Translations under genes and position numbers: made by a program
The notes under the pieces: generated by a model
The model's database searches: none
Seen by the model: the letters and a program-made list of their open reading frames with translations, nothing else
What the model was told of the DNA's origin: nothing
Assembly: GCF_001424165.1 (NCBI RefSeq)
Contig: NZ_LMOJ01000001.1
Span: forward strand, 1,050,139-1,114,138
Direction of reading: 5' to 3'
Origin: Massilia sp. Leaf139
Lineage (GTDB): Bacteria; Pseudomonadota; Gammaproteobacteria; Burkholderiales; Burkholderiaceae_D
Length of the DNA: 64,000 nt
Part shown: positions 48,651 through 57,675 of the stretch, in pieces
Position numbering within the stretch: the first letter of the stretch is position 1
Layout: every line of letters starts with the position of its first letter

Positions 48651-49814
48651 ATGAAGAAGGGTGATAACGCGAAGGGTAGCAAGCCAACCACGCAGTCCAT
48701 GGCCGACCGCAGGAAGTTCCTCGGCGGCGCCGCCGCCGGCACCGCGGCACTCGCCGCTCCGATGATCGCCACGGCGCAGACACCGACCAGGATGCGCTTC
48801 CAGAGCACCTGGCCCAGCAAGGACATTTTCCACGAATACGCGCTCGACTTCGCCAAGAAGGTGAACGACATGACCGGCGGCGAGCTGCGCATCGAGGTGC
48901 TCCCGGCCGGCGCCGTCGTTCCCGCCTTCGGCCTGCTCGACGCCGTCTCCAAGGGCACCCTCGACGGCGGCCACGGCGTGATGGGCTATAACTACGGCAA
49001 GCAGGCCGCGATCGCGCTCTGGACGTCCGGCCCGGCCTACGGCATGGACGCCAACATGGTGCTCGCCTGGCACAAGTACGGCGGCGGCAAGGAATTGCTG
49101 GCCGAACTGTACAACGGCATCGGCGCCAACATCGTCTCCTTCCTCACCGGCCCCATGCCGACCCAGCCGCTGGGCTGGTTCAAGAAGCCCGTCAGCAAGG
49201 TCGAAGACCTGAAGGGCATGAAGTTCCGCACCAACGGCCTGGCCATCGACCTGTTCACGGCCATGGGCGCGGCGGTGAACGCGCTCCCCGGCGGCGAGAT
49301 CGTGCCCGCCATGGACCGCGGCCTGCTCGACGGCGCCGAATTCAACAATGCCAGCTCGGATCGCCTGCTCGGCTTCCCGGACGTGTCGAAGGTCTGCATG
49401 CTGCAGAGCTTCCACCAGAGCTCGGAGCAGTTCGAAATCACCTTCAACAAACCCAAGTACAACGCACTGCCGGCCAAGCTGAAATCGATCATCGAGAACG
49501 CGGTCGAGGCCTCATCCTCGGACATGGCCTGGAAGGCGGTCGACCGCTACTCCAAGGACTACCGCGACATGCAGGCCCAGCAGGGCGTCAAGTTCTACAA
49601 GACGCCCGACGCGGTGCTGCAGGCGCAGCTGAGGGTGTGGGACGAGGTCGTGGCCAAGAAGGGCGCGACCAATCCGCTGTTCAAGAAGGTGGAGGCCTCG
49701 ATGCGGGCCTTCGCCGAGCGCGCCATGAAGTGGGACATGGACACCAACAATCCGCGCCGCATGGCCTACAACCACTACTTCGCACGCAAGGCACCGGCGC
49801 CGGCCAAGGCCTGA
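48651..49814 (+). CDS. TRAP transporter periplasmic substrate-binding protein
   Basis: This 387-residue DctP-family receptor has a Tat signal: DRRKFLGGAAAGTAALAAP (residues 19-37). The mature domain opens MRFQSTWPSKDIFHEYALDF. LKGMKFRTNGLAIDLFTAMG holds the conserved carboxylate-binding Arg region, and SFHQSSEQFEITFNK is typical of the large alpha-keto-acid branch (TakP-like). It delivers a carboxylate to the DctQM permease encoded next. GACAGGAGA precedes the start. A perfect hairpin lies between this gene and the permease genes. Confidence 0.92.
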   Translation: MKKGDNAKGSKPTTQSMADRRKFLGGAAAGTAALAAPMIATAQTPTRMRFQSTWPSKDIFHEYALDFAKKVNDMTGGELRIEVLPAGAVVPAFGLLDAVSKGTLDGGHGVMGYNYGKQAAIALWTSGPAYGMDANMVLAWHKYGGGKELLAELYNGIGANIVSFLTGPMPTQPLGWFKKPVSKVEDLKGMKFRTNGLAIDLFTAMGAAVNALPGGEIVPAMDRGLLDGAEFNNASSDRLLGFPDVSKVCMLQSFHQSSEQFEITFNKPKYNALPAKLKSIIENAVEASSSDMAWKAVDRYSKDYRDMQAQQGVKFYKTPDAVLQAQLRVWDEVVAKKGATNPLFKKVEASMRAFAERAMKWDMDTNNPRRMAYNHYFARKAPAPAKA

Positions 49815-49874
49815 GCCCGGGGTTCGCGCGCTTATCTATAAGCTTGTTTAGCAGCTTACGCGTAGCAGTGTGAA

Positions 49875-49902
49875 CGCCATCCCGGGCTTGCCCGGGATGG
49901 CG
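49875..49902. promoter_or_regulatory. Perfect 12-bp hairpin between TRAP binding-protein and permease genes
   Basis: CGCCATCCCGGG (49875-49886) pairs with CCCGGGATGGCG (49891-49902) around CTTG, without a T-run. In the TRAP transcript it is placed to protect the binding-protein message from 3' decay and so raise its level over the permeases. A stem-loop in the same place is known from the Rhodobacter dctP-dctQM operon. Confidence 0.8.
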
Positions 49903-49937
49903 CGTGGTGTCCGTCGCCAGCGAGCAGGAGCATCTTC

Positions 49938-50522
49938 ATGCAGAAGTTATTGTTATTCGTCGACCGGCTCAGCAGCTGGGTCGGGCAGGCCTTTTCGTGG
50001 CTGATCGTCGCGCTGACCTTCCTCATCACCTGGGAAGTGTTCGCGCGCTATGCCTTCAACACCCCGAACCCCTGGGCCTTCGACCTGATGATCATGATGT
50101 ACGGCAGCGCCTTCATGATGGCCGGCGCCTATACGCTGGCCAAGAACGGCCATGTGCGCGGCGACGTGCTCTACACCTTCTTCCCGCCGCGGCTGCAGGC
50201 GGGCCTCGACCTGATCCTGTACATCGTCTTCTTCATCCCCGGCGTGGTCGCCCTGGTCTGGGCCGGCTATACCTACGCGGCCGAATCGCTGGCGATCCAG
50301 GAGCATTCCACGCTGACCGCCAACGGGCCGCCGCTATACCCCTTCAAGATGGTGATTCCGGCCGCCGGGGTGCTGCTCCTGCTGCAGGGCTTCGTCGAGA
50401 TCGTGCGCTGCGCGGTCTGCCTGCGGGACGGCGCCTGGCCCTCGCGCGAGGCGGACGTCGAGGAAGTCGATGTCGACAAGCTCAAGGCCATGGTGCACGC
50501 GGACGAGGCGAAAACACAATGA
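49938..50522 (+). CDS. TRAP transporter small permease (DctQ family)
   Basis: This 194-residue inner-membrane protein has four hydrophobic segments (FSWLIVALTFLITWEVFARY, MIMMYGSAFMMAGAYTLA, LILYIVFFIPGVVALVWAGY, MVIPAAGVLLLLQGFVEIV). WEVFARYAFNTP is the DctQ hallmark. The C-terminal 25 residues are acidic and cytoplasmic. Its stop overlaps the large permease start by 4 nt (ATGA at 50519-50522). It is about 20 residues longer than a minimal DctQ. Confidence 0.9.
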   Translation: MQKLLLFVDRLSSWVGQAFSWLIVALTFLITWEVFARYAFNTPNPWAFDLMIMMYGSAFMMAGAYTLAKNGHVRGDVLYTFFPPRLQAGLDLILYIVFFIPGVVALVWAGYTYAAESLAIQEHSTLTANGPPLYPFKMVIPAAGVLLLLQGFVEIVRCAVCLRDGAWPSREADVEEVDVDKLKAMVHADEAKTQ

Positions 50523-52501
50523 AAAAAGAAATCTGGTTCGGCCTTTCCATCCTCGTGGCGATCGTGGTCGCCCTGTTCGCGCTGATGCCGGCCCCAAGCG
50601 AGATGACCAACGGTCACCTGGGCCTGCTGATGCTGGCGCTGGTCGTGGTGGCCATCATGCTCGGCTTTCCCACGGCCTTTACCCTGATGGGCATGGGCGT
50701 GATCTTCGCCTGGCTCGCCTTCCGCAGCCAGGATCCTGACGCGGCGGTGCGTCTGACCCTCGACCTGATGGTGCAGCGGGCTTATTCGGTGATGGCGAAC
50801 GACGTCCTGATCTCGATCCCGCTCTTCATCTTCATGGGCTACCTGGTCGAGCGGGCCAACCTGATCGAGCGCCTGTTCAAGAGCCTGCACATCGCCATGG
50901 CGCGCGTGCCTGGCTCGCTGGCGGTGGCGACCATCGTCACCTGCGCCATCTTCGCCACCGCCACCGGCATCGTCGGCGCCGTGGTCACGCTGATGGGCTT
51001 GCTCGCGCTGCCGGCCATGCTCAAGGCGGGCTACAGTACCCAGCTGTCGGCCGGCTGCATCACGGCGGGCGGCTGCCTCGGCATCCTAATTCCACCCTCG
51101 GTGCTGCTGATCGTGTACGGCGCGACGGCCGGCGTCTCGGTGGTCAAGCTGTATGCGGGCGCCTTCTTCCCGGGGATCATGCTGGCCGCCCTGTACGTCG
51201 GCTATGTGCTGATCGTGGCCAAGCTGAAGCCCTCGGCCGCGCCGCCGCTGCCGGAGGCGGAGCGCATCGTCGCGCTGCCCGCCTTCACGCACGCCATCCC
51301 GGACGCCTACCACAAGCGCGCGCTCCCGGGCCTCATGCGCGCCAGCCTGCCGACCCGCGCGCGCGCGGCGAACATCTTCGTGGCCTTGCTGCCCGCGCTC
51401 GCCTTTGTCGCCGTCATGGGCGTGAGCTATCGGCTCGTCACCGCGCCGGAGGCCGCGCCGACCGAGCTGGTCGAGATGGGCGCGCAGGGATTCGATGCGG
51501 CCGGCGGCAGCGACGCCGGCAGCGACGCCGGGGGGCTGCAGGAGCCGCCGGCCGAGGGCGGCCTGGCCGAGCCGCCCGTCGACGGCGGACTGGCCGAGCC
51601 GCCGGTGGAAGGCGCAACCGGGACGTCCGCCGCCGCCGTGGTGCCGCGCCCGGCCCCGGCCACCGACGCCGCCGCGGTCACCCGCACCGACGTCGCCCCC
51701 GCGGGCGGGGCGGCGCCGGGCGAGCCTGCCTCGAACCCTGTCTCCAAGCCGGCCTCCAAGACCTTCTGGATCGTGCTGGCCGCGGGCCTCGCCCTGCTGG
51801 CGCTGTTCTACCTTTTCTTCAGCTTCGCGCGACTGGAAATCTTCAAGATGCTGCTCGGCTCCCTGTTCCCGCTGGCGATCCTGATCCTGGCTGTGCTCGG
51901 CAGTATCGTGTTCGGGCTGGCCACGCCGACCGAGGCGGCGGCGATGGGCGCCTTCGGCGGCCTGATCCTGGCGATCGCCTACCGCCGCTTCAACTTCAAT
52001 CTGCTGCGCGAATCGGCCCACCTGACCACGAAGACGACGGCGATGGTGTGCTGGCTGTTCGTCGGGTCGAGCATCTTCTCGGCCGCGTTCGCGCTGCTGG
52101 GCGGACAGGAGATCATCAACGACTGGGTGCTGGGGATGGATTTGAGCCCGGTGCAGTTCATGATCCTGGCGCAGGTGGTGATTTTCCTGCTCGGCTGGCC
52201 GCTCGAATGGACCGAGATCATCGTGATCTTCATGCCGATCTTCGTTCCGCTGCTGGCGCACTTCAACATCGACCCGCTGTTCTTCGGCCTGCTGGTGGCG
52301 ATGAACCTGCAGACGGCCTTCCTGTCGCCGCCGGTGGCGATGTCGGCCTTCTACCTCAAGGGCGTGTCGCCGCCCCACGTGACCCTGAACCAGATCTTCA
52401 TGGGCATGCTGCCCTTCATGGGCATCCAGGTGCTGGGGATCGTGCTGCTGTATGCCTTTCCGGCCATCGGGCTATGGCTGCCGGAGGTGCTGTACAAATA
52501 A
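50519..52501 (+). CDS. TRAP transporter large permease (DctM family) with a low-complexity loop
   Basis: This 660-residue transport subunit is far longer than a standard DctM of about 430 residues. Conserved parts include GFPTAFTLMGMGVIFAW (49-65), IPLFIFMGYLVERANL (100-115), ITAGGCLGILIPPSV (181-195) and, after the insertion, FGLATPTEAAAMGAFGGLI. Residues 310-414 (51446-51760) form a Gly/Ala/Pro/Asp/Glu-rich region containing SDAGSDAGG and the repeat GGLAEPPVDGGLAEPPVEG, placed between two membrane segments (290-306 and 416-434). It should lie outside the membrane as a flexible loop. The flanking half-length permease is otherwise intact. Confidence 0.92.
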   Translation: MKKEIWFGLSILVAIVVALFALMPAPSEMTNGHLGLLMLALVVVAIMLGFPTAFTLMGMGVIFAWLAFRSQDPDAAVRLTLDLMVQRAYSVMANDVLISIPLFIFMGYLVERANLIERLFKSLHIAMARVPGSLAVATIVTCAIFATATGIVGAVVTLMGLLALPAMLKAGYSTQLSAGCITAGGCLGILIPPSVLLIVYGATAGVSVVKLYAGAFFPGIMLAALYVGYVLIVAKLKPSAAPPLPEAERIVALPAFTHAIPDAYHKRALPGLMRASLPTRARAANIFVALLPALAFVAVMGVSYRLVTAPEAAPTELVEMGAQGFDAAGGSDAGSDAGGLQEPPAEGGLAEPPVDGGLAEPPVEGATGTSAAAVVPRPAPATDAAAVTRTDVAPAGGAAPGEPASNPVSKPASKTFWIVLAAGLALLALFYLFFSFARLEIFKMLLGSLFPLAILILAVLGSIVFGLATPTEAAAMGAFGGLILAIAYRRFNFNLLRESAHLTTKTTAMVCWLFVGSSIFSAAFALLGGQEIINDWVLGMDLSPVQFMILAQVVIFLLGWPLEWTEIIVIFMPIFVPLLAHFNIDPLFFGLLVAMNLQTAFLSPPVAMSAFYLKGVSPPHVTLNQIFMGMLPFMGIQVLGIVLLYAFPAIGLWLPEVLYK

Positions 52502-52508
52502 CGCGGAC

Positions 52509-52540
52509 AAAAAAGACCACGGTCGCCCGTGGTCTTTTTT
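52509..52540. terminator. Bidirectional intrinsic terminator after the TRAP operon
   Basis: GACCACGG (52515-52522) pairs with CCGTGGTC (52527-52534) around TCGC, with an A-run before and six T after. It lies between the convergent TRAP operon and outer-membrane protein gene and serves both. Confidence 0.9.
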
Positions 52541-52561
52541 CTTCGCCGCCGGATGCCAGGC

Positions 52562-53158
52562 TTAGAAGTAGAAGTTCACCAGCGCGCCGACGTGGTCGCC
52601 CTTGACCGAACCGCTCGTCGTCTTTTCCTTGAACTTGTCGTTCACGTAGCGCAGCTTGAAGCCGATGCGCGGAGAGTACAGGTATTCGATCTCGGCGACC
52701 GGGCTGGTGCTGTCCTTGAACTTGTAGTCGCCGAAGTCGGCCGCGCCGCTCGAACGCAGTTCGGTGCCGGTCACGTAGCGCAGACCGCCGCCGACGCGCA
52801 CCTTGTCGTTCACGTGGTAGTAGCCGAGCAGCTCGAGCGGCACGCGCTGGAAGCGCACGTCGCCGTTTTCGCCGCTGGCGTTGTCGACGTGGTAGCCGAT
52901 CGTGCCCTGCACCGAGAACTGCGGGTTGACGCGGTAGTCCAGGCCGGCCAGGAAGGCGATGCTGCCGCCGCCGTCGATGTCGACCTGGTCGCCGTCTTCA
53001 TAGGCGACCGTGACCAGTTTCTCGCCGCCGAAGGTGACGCCGGCGCCGACCACGAAGCGCAGCGGCTTCGAGGCGAGGTCCGGAACCGGTTCCCAGGTTT
53101 GTGCCTGGGCGGTCAGGGAGGCGAGGGCGAGGGCAAATCCGAATGCAATCTTGTTCAT
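52562..53158 (-). CDS. Outer-membrane beta-barrel protein
   Basis: This 198-residue protein has a Sec signal (MNKIAFGFALALASLTAQA) and alternating hydrophobic strands typical of an eight-stranded barrel (FLAGLDYRVNPQFSVQGTIG, RVGGGLRYVTG, GFKLRYVNDKF). It ends GALVNFYF, with the C-terminal Phe used for barrel insertion. It resembles OmpW/OMP_b-brl proteins in size, but no specific function is indicated. Two matching dyads 21 bp apart lie 109-140 nt upstream and may control it. Confidence 0.85.
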   Translation of the reverse strand: MNKIAFGFALALASLTAQAQTWEPVPDLASKPLRFVVGAGVTFGGEKLVTVAYEDGDQVDIDGGGSIAFLAGLDYRVNPQFSVQGTIGYHVDNASGENGDVRFQRVPLELLGYYHVNDKVRVGGGLRYVTGTELRSSGAADFGDYKFKDSTSPVAEIEYLYSPRIGFKLRYVNDKFKEKTTSGSVKGDHVGALVNFYF

Positions 53159-53266
53159 GTCTTTATCTTGGTATTGATCGTTCCGGACGACGCGGGCTTG
53201 CGTGTTCCGTGGAGCGACATGATAAAGAGATAATTTCTACAAAGCAATAACCAAACGAGAAGCGAC

Positions 53267-53298
53267 CAACATTTGTTGTTTTTTTACGAACATATGTT
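53267..53298. promoter_or_regulatory. Two similar dyads 21 bp apart upstream of the barrel-protein gene
   Basis: CAACATTTGTTG (53267-53278) and AACATATGTT (53289-53298, within GAACATATGTTG) are near-identical palindromes. Their centres are 21 bp apart, that is, two helical turns, separated by a T-run. This is the classic layout for a dimer-of-dimers repressor. It lies in the 220-nt gap between the barrel-protein gene and ilvE, both on the minus strand. Confidence 0.5.
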
Positions 53299-53378
53299 GG
53301 CGCCACCGGCGGAGCCGGGGAGGAAAGGTGGACACGGCCGGCGGCAGGCAGCGTCCACGAACGACTCAGGCGAGCAAC

Positions 53379-54476
53379 TTAGAACACGCGCTGGATCCAG
53401 CCGTGCTTGTCTTCGGCGCGGCCGTTCTGGATGTCGAGCAGGGCGCTCTTGAGGCGGGTGGTGACCGGGCCGGCGTCGCCGCTGCCGATCGCCGCTTCGA
53501 AGCCGCGGCCTTTGACTTTGCCGATCGGGGTGACGACGGCGGCGGTGCCGCAGGCGAAGGCCTCGGTCAGGCGGCCGCTGGCGGCGTCCGCCTTCCACTG
53601 GTCGATCGAGTACGGCTCTTCGCGCACGGTGAGGCCCAGGTCGCGCGCCAGTACGATCAGCGAATCGCGGGTGATGCCCGGCAGGATGGTGCCGGTCAGC
53701 GGCGGCGTCTGGATCGAGCCGTCTTCGAACACGAAGAAGATGTTCATGCCGCCCAGTTCCTCGACCCATTTGCGCTCGACGGCGTCCAGGAACACGACCT
53801 GGTCGCAGCCTTCGCGCGTGGCTTCGGCCTGCGCCGCCAGGCTGGCGGCGTAGTTGCCGCCGCACTTGGCGTCGCCGGTGCCGCCGGGCGCGGCGCGGAT
53901 GTAGTTCTCGGACACCCACAGGGTCACGCCGGCGGCGCCGCCCTTGAAGTAGTTACCGGCAGGACTCGCGAACACGCAGTACAGGTACTCGGCCGCCGGG
54001 CGCACGCCGAGCGCGGCTTCGGTGGCGATCATGAAGGGGCGCAGGTAGAGGGCCGAGCCTTCGGCTTGCGGAATCCAGTCGCGGTCGGTGCTGACCAGCG
54101 CGTGCACGGATTCGAGGAAGAGCTCTTCCGGCAGCTCGGCCATCGCCAGGCGCGCGGCCGACTTGCGGAAGCGGCGGGCGTTGGCTTCAGGGCGGAACAG
54201 GGCGGCGCCGCCGTCCGGCTGCGGGTAGGCCTTCATGCCTTCGAAGATTTCCTGGGCGTAGTGCAGCACCATCGTCGTCGGGTCGAGCGGCAGCGCGCCG
54301 CGCGCCTCGACCTTGCCGTCGTGCCAGCCACGGCCTTCGGTGTAGCGGATCGTGACCATGTGGTCGCTGAAGGCGCGGCCGAAACCGGGATTGGCAAGCA
54401 GCGCCGAACGGTCGGCCGGTGGAAGGGGCATCAGGCTTTTCTGGATCGACAGGGTCGATGATCCAAGGTTGTTCAT
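53379..54476 (-). CDS. ilvE: Branched-chain amino acid aminotransferase
   Basis: This 365-residue class IV PLP aminotransferase starts at the ATG at 54476 with CGGAGA upstream. Typical segments are MVLHYAQEIFEGMKAYPQPDG, ALYLRPFMIATE, and GGNYAASLAAQAEATREGC preceded by the lysine of the cofactor region. FACGTAAVVTPIGKVKG forms the phosphate cup. Length and pattern fit the eukaryote-like long IlvE type. It performs the last step of Leu, Ile and Val synthesis; leuA lies 7 kb to the right. Confidence 0.93.
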   Translation of the reverse strand: MNNLGSSTLSIQKSLMPLPPADRSALLANPGFGRAFSDHMVTIRYTEGRGWHDGKVEARGALPLDPTTMVLHYAQEIFEGMKAYPQPDGGAALFRPEANARRFRKSAARLAMAELPEELFLESVHALVSTDRDWIPQAEGSALYLRPFMIATEAALGVRPAAEYLYCVFASPAGNYFKGGAAGVTLWVSENYIRAAPGGTGDAKCGGNYAASLAAQAEATREGCDQVVFLDAVERKWVEELGGMNIFFVFEDGSIQTPPLTGTILPGITRDSLIVLARDLGLTVREEPYSIDQWKADAASGRLTEAFACGTAAVVTPIGKVKGRGFEAAIGSGDAGPVTTRLKSALLDIQNGRAEDKHGWIQRVF

Positions 54477-54632
54477 ACAGTCTCCGTGAATTCTGGACAG
54501 GTGGCGCCAGGCAAAACCGTAATTATCAATCAATTCGCGGGAACTGGTGGGTACTTTGGCATGCCTGAGCCTGGGAAATACGCGCAAAACGGACGCGACT
54601 GTCTTGCGACAACACAAAGTATCAAGAAATTG

Positions 54633-54662
54633 TTGGCGGGTTGTATTGCTCCGAGATAAAAT
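54633..54662 (+). promoter_or_regulatory. Candidate promoter of the GNAT gene
   Basis: TTGGCG (54633-54638) and TAAAAT (54657-54662) are spaced by 18 nt in the ilvE/GNAT divergent gap, about 65 nt upstream of the GNAT start. Confidence 0.4.
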
Positions 54663-54725
54663 CGCGTGTCTTTACATATTTCCAATTGGCATTTTTAATT
54701 CCGCCTGCACAAGGATTCCGTGTCG

Positions 54726-55964
54726 ATGAATGACTTTACCCACCAGCTGGTCGATGAAGACGAGCTACCGGCTGGCGCCCCCCGTGCGCAAGCGGCCGCC
54801 AGCCTGCCCGATGCCGCCCAGCGCTTCGAGCTTGCCGACGTCACCGACCGGCACGACGCGCCCGAATTGCTCGCCGCATGGCGCGACATGCTCGGCCGTG
54901 GGACGAGTCCGGAAAAGCTTTACCAGTCCCCGGAATTCTTCCGCTGCATCGTCGAATCCGAACACGGCACGACGCGCACCCACGCACTGTACGCCGTTCA
55001 CCGCCGCAGCGATGGCGCCTGCGTCGGCATCGTCCCCGTCCGCAAGAGTGCGCAGGAAGTCGGCTTCGGCGTCGGCCCGCTGCGCTTCGGCGGCCGCAAG
55101 CTGGCGACGCTGCAGGTGCTGGGCAGCGTGCCGCTGCTCGACCGCAGCGAGCCGGGCCTGGCCGCCTTCGTGTTCGACAGCCTGCTGCGCCGCCATCCGG
55201 AGTGCCAGGTGCTGTCGATGCAGGCCGTGCCGGCGCCGCAGGTCGACGCCCTCGACAGCCTGGCCGGACTGACGGCCAAGGTGTTCAACGGCATGCGCGG
55301 CTGCCATACGGTGCCGTTGCCGGAGAATTTCGACGCCTACCTGCAGAAATTCAGTTCCAAGAAGCGCTACAACCTGACGCGCCAGGTGCGCCTGCTCGGC
55401 GCCGAGGCCGGTGAAGTGCAGGTGTGCCGCATCGAGGCGCCGGAGCAGGTGGCCGGCCTGATCGAGGCGATGCGCGCGATCCTGCCGGCCGGGCATTTTG
55501 CCGAGCTCGCCAATGCGGCGCGCCTCGAACGCATGGCAAGGCATGGACTGATGCATTCCTACGTGATCCGCTGCGGCGTGCAGGACGTGGCCGTCGTCCT
55601 CGGAACGCGTTCCTCCGACGTCTGGCACGTGCACAACATCGCCGCGCTGCCGAAATACCATGCCCTGTCCGCCGGCACCAGCGCCGTGCACCTGGCACTG
55701 CAGGACGTGATCACCCATTTCTCGTTCGCCGATGCGGACTTCGGCTACGGTTCGCCGAACCAGGACTTCCGGGCGACGCATGTGCTGAAACACCGCTGCA
55801 CCGTGCTGGTCTGCCGCGCGCGCAGCGCCACCGCTGCGCTGCTGGCTGCGCACCGGGTGTGGCAACACGCCGCCGACGGCGTCGTCGCGCGCATCAAGGA
55901 AGCGCAGCGCCGCCTCAAGCAGCGCAACATCGCCGCGCGCCAGGCAAAGGCGGCTGCCGGCTGA
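54726..55964 (+). CDS. GNAT-family N-acetyltransferase (FemAB/BcsL-like)
   Basis: This 412-residue protein has a C-terminal acetyltransferase-6 domain as in FemAB-like and cellulose-associated GNAT proteins. SKKRYNLTRQVRLLGAEAG is the conserved central helix-strand, and ADADFGYGSPNQDFRATHVLKHR near residue 335-357 is the family's terminal signature. The acyl donor may be an aminoacyl or acetyl group; the acceptor is unknown. The ATG at 54726 is preferred over a GTG at 54720 because AGGA lies 10 nt upstream. It is followed 86 nt later by the MaoC-like gene. Confidence 0.82.
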   Translation: MNDFTHQLVDEDELPAGAPRAQAAASLPDAAQRFELADVTDRHDAPELLAAWRDMLGRGTSPEKLYQSPEFFRCIVESEHGTTRTHALYAVHRRSDGACVGIVPVRKSAQEVGFGVGPLRFGGRKLATLQVLGSVPLLDRSEPGLAAFVFDSLLRRHPECQVLSMQAVPAPQVDALDSLAGLTAKVFNGMRGCHTVPLPENFDAYLQKFSSKKRYNLTRQVRLLGAEAGEVQVCRIEAPEQVAGLIEAMRAILPAGHFAELANAARLERMARHGLMHSYVIRCGVQDVAVVLGTRSSDVWHVHNIAALPKYHALSAGTSAVHLALQDVITHFSFADADFGYGSPNQDFRATHVLKHRCTVLVCRARSATAALLAAHRVWQHAADGVVARIKEAQRRLKQRNIAARQAKAAAG

Positions 55965-56050
55965 GGGCGGTACGGGCGCCGTGCGGGACGGGGGCCCGAT
56001 CGATGACATCATGCAGGCTGCGCCGACGCGGCCTCGATCCGGAGGAAAGA

Positions 56051-56923
56051 ATGCCGCTTTCGTCTGACGCTGACCCGGCGCCGCCGCTGCCGCCGCTGGG
56101 CCTCGCCCTCGTGCTTCGCATGCTCACCAAGCGCGCTGGCCCGCCGCCGGACGGCCCGGTGGCGCCGCTGCGATCGCGCTTCACCCTGTCCGGCCTCGAC
56201 CAGGCCCACGTTGCGCGCTACAGCGCCGCGCTCGGCTTCGGGCCGGGCGCGGTGCCGCTGACGTACTGGTATCTACCGGTGCAGCGCGCGCACATGGCGA
56301 CCATGCTGGGCGAGGGCTTTCCCTACCGGCTGGCCGGCATCGTCCACGTCGAGAACGAACTGGTCGCCCACGCACCGGTCGCCCACCTCGCCGCGCCGGC
56401 CGCTGCGCCGATCGTACTCGCCACCCGCATCGACATCCTGCCGCCGACGGCCTCCGGCGCCGTCTACTGCAGCCTCGAAACGGTCGGCACCGCGCACGGC
56501 GCGCCTGTCTTCACCTGCACCAGCAAGTACCTTGCCGTGCGCGGCCGGCGCACCGGCAAGGGCAAGGGCACGCGCCCGGCCGCCGAACAGGGCGCGGTGA
56601 TCGACAGCTGGACGCCGGGGCCGGCCAGCGGCCGCGACTACGCGCGCGTTTCGGGCGACTGGAACCCGATCCACCTCACGCGCTGGAGCGCGCGCCTGAT
56701 GGGACTGCCCGCGCCGATCATCCACGGCATGCATTCGCTCGCCAGAACCTGCGCCGCTCTCGAGCAGGTTCATGGCCGGGCGGTGACGCGGCTGTCGGTG
56801 CGCTTCACGGCGCCGGTGCCGCTGGGCGAAGCGGCCGTGCTGACGCGCGGCGAGGCGCCCGATCGCTACGTCCTGTTCTGCGCCGGCCGGCCTGCCGCGG
56901 ACGGCGCCTTCACCCTGGCCTGA
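56051..56923 (+). CDS. MaoC-like dehydratase family protein
   Basis: This 290-residue protein starts at the ATG at 56051 behind a strong GGAGGAAAG site. It has a two-hotdog layout. The C-terminal half carries the hydratase-2 motif RVSGDWNPIHLTRWSARLMG followed by PAPIIHGMHSLAR, with Asp and His as the catalytic pair. It probably hydrates an enoyl-thioester. The N-terminal half is degenerate and Pro-rich at first. It lies among a GNAT gene and an acyl-CoA thioesterase gene on the same strand. Substrate unknown. Confidence 0.85.
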   Translation: MPLSSDADPAPPLPPLGLALVLRMLTKRAGPPPDGPVAPLRSRFTLSGLDQAHVARYSAALGFGPGAVPLTYWYLPVQRAHMATMLGEGFPYRLAGIVHVENELVAHAPVAHLAAPAAAPIVLATRIDILPPTASGAVYCSLETVGTAHGAPVFTCTSKYLAVRGRRTGKGKGTRPAAEQGAVIDSWTPGPASGRDYARVSGDWNPIHLTRWSARLMGLPAPIIHGMHSLARTCAALEQVHGRAVTRLSVRFTAPVPLGEAAVLTRGEAPDRYVLFCAGRPAADGAFTLA

Positions 56924-57026
56924 CGGCGCCCGCCGGCAAAACGGAGGCCCGCCCGGTGGAGACGCGCAAAGCCCCGTACAATGATTTTGCGGCGCACTGT
57001 CGCGCCGGGCCAAGCTCCCTCCACAT

Positions 57027-57503
57027 ATGAACGACCACCACGGAAGACCCGTCCACGAACTGACGATGACGGTGCTGATGACCCCCGACATGGCCAACTT
57101 TTCCGGCAACGTCCACGGCGGCACGATTTTGAAATTCCTCGACAGCGTAGCCTACGCCTGCGCCAGCCGCTATTCCGGCTCGTATGTCGTGACCCTCTCC
57201 GTCGACCAGGTGATGTTCCTGCAGCCGATCCACGTGGGCGAACTGGTGACCTTCCTCGCCTCGGTCAACTACACGGGCACCAGTTCGATGGAGATCGGGA
57301 TCCGCGTCGTGACCGAAAACATCCAGCAGCGCACCCAGCGCCATGCCAACAGCTGCTATTTCACGATGGTGGCGGTCGATGCGAACCGCAAGCCGCAGGC
57401 GGTGCCGCCGCTGGTGCCCGAGACCGAGGAGCAGAGGCGGCGCTTTGCGAAGGCGGAGGAGCGCAAGCGCTCGCGGCAGGCGCTGCATGGCAGGACGCGT
57501 TAA
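57027..57503 (+). CDS. Acyl-CoA thioesterase (YciA/ACOT hotdog family)
   Basis: This 158-residue hotdog thioesterase has the family core MANFSGNVHGGTILKFLDS (residues 22-40), where Asn and the HGG loop bind the thioester and Asp acts in catalysis. It continues with YVVTLSVDQVMFLQPIHVGE. The C-terminal tail is basic (AKAEERKRSRQALHGRTR). It would release free fatty acids from acyl-CoA in the cytoplasm. It is followed by a 317-nt gap holding palindromic repeats and no gene. Confidence 0.92.
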   Translation: MNDHHGRPVHELTMTVLMTPDMANFSGNVHGGTILKFLDSVAYACASRYSGSYVVTLSVDQVMFLQPIHVGELVTFLASVNYTGTSSMEIGIRVVTENIQQRTQRHANSCYFTMVAVDANRKPQAVPPLVPETEEQRRRFAKAEERKRSRQALHGRTR

Positions 57504-57567
57504 AGAGCCGTGGATTTCAGAGGCGCGTGGCTCCCGGCCGCGGAGCGTGATGGGTACCGGTGATCCG

Positions 57568-57675
57568 CGTGGGCATGCCCACCCTACGGTACGCATCGGC
57601 CTGAGGCTGTCGTGCACCGTAGTGGGCATTGTGGCCAATGGCCGCAATGACGGGTTCACCGGGCATGCCCACGCG
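57568..57675. repeat. Palindromic repeats, GGGCATGCCC core
   Basis: CGTGGGCATGCCCACCCTAC (57568-57587, then GGTACG) is a close copy of the unit at 13842. A degraded inverted partner follows: CACCGTAGTGGGCATTG (57615-57631) and CACCGGGCATGCCCACGCG (57657-57675). The gap 57504-57820 holds nothing else I can support before the ribosome site of the next gene. Confidence 0.7.
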
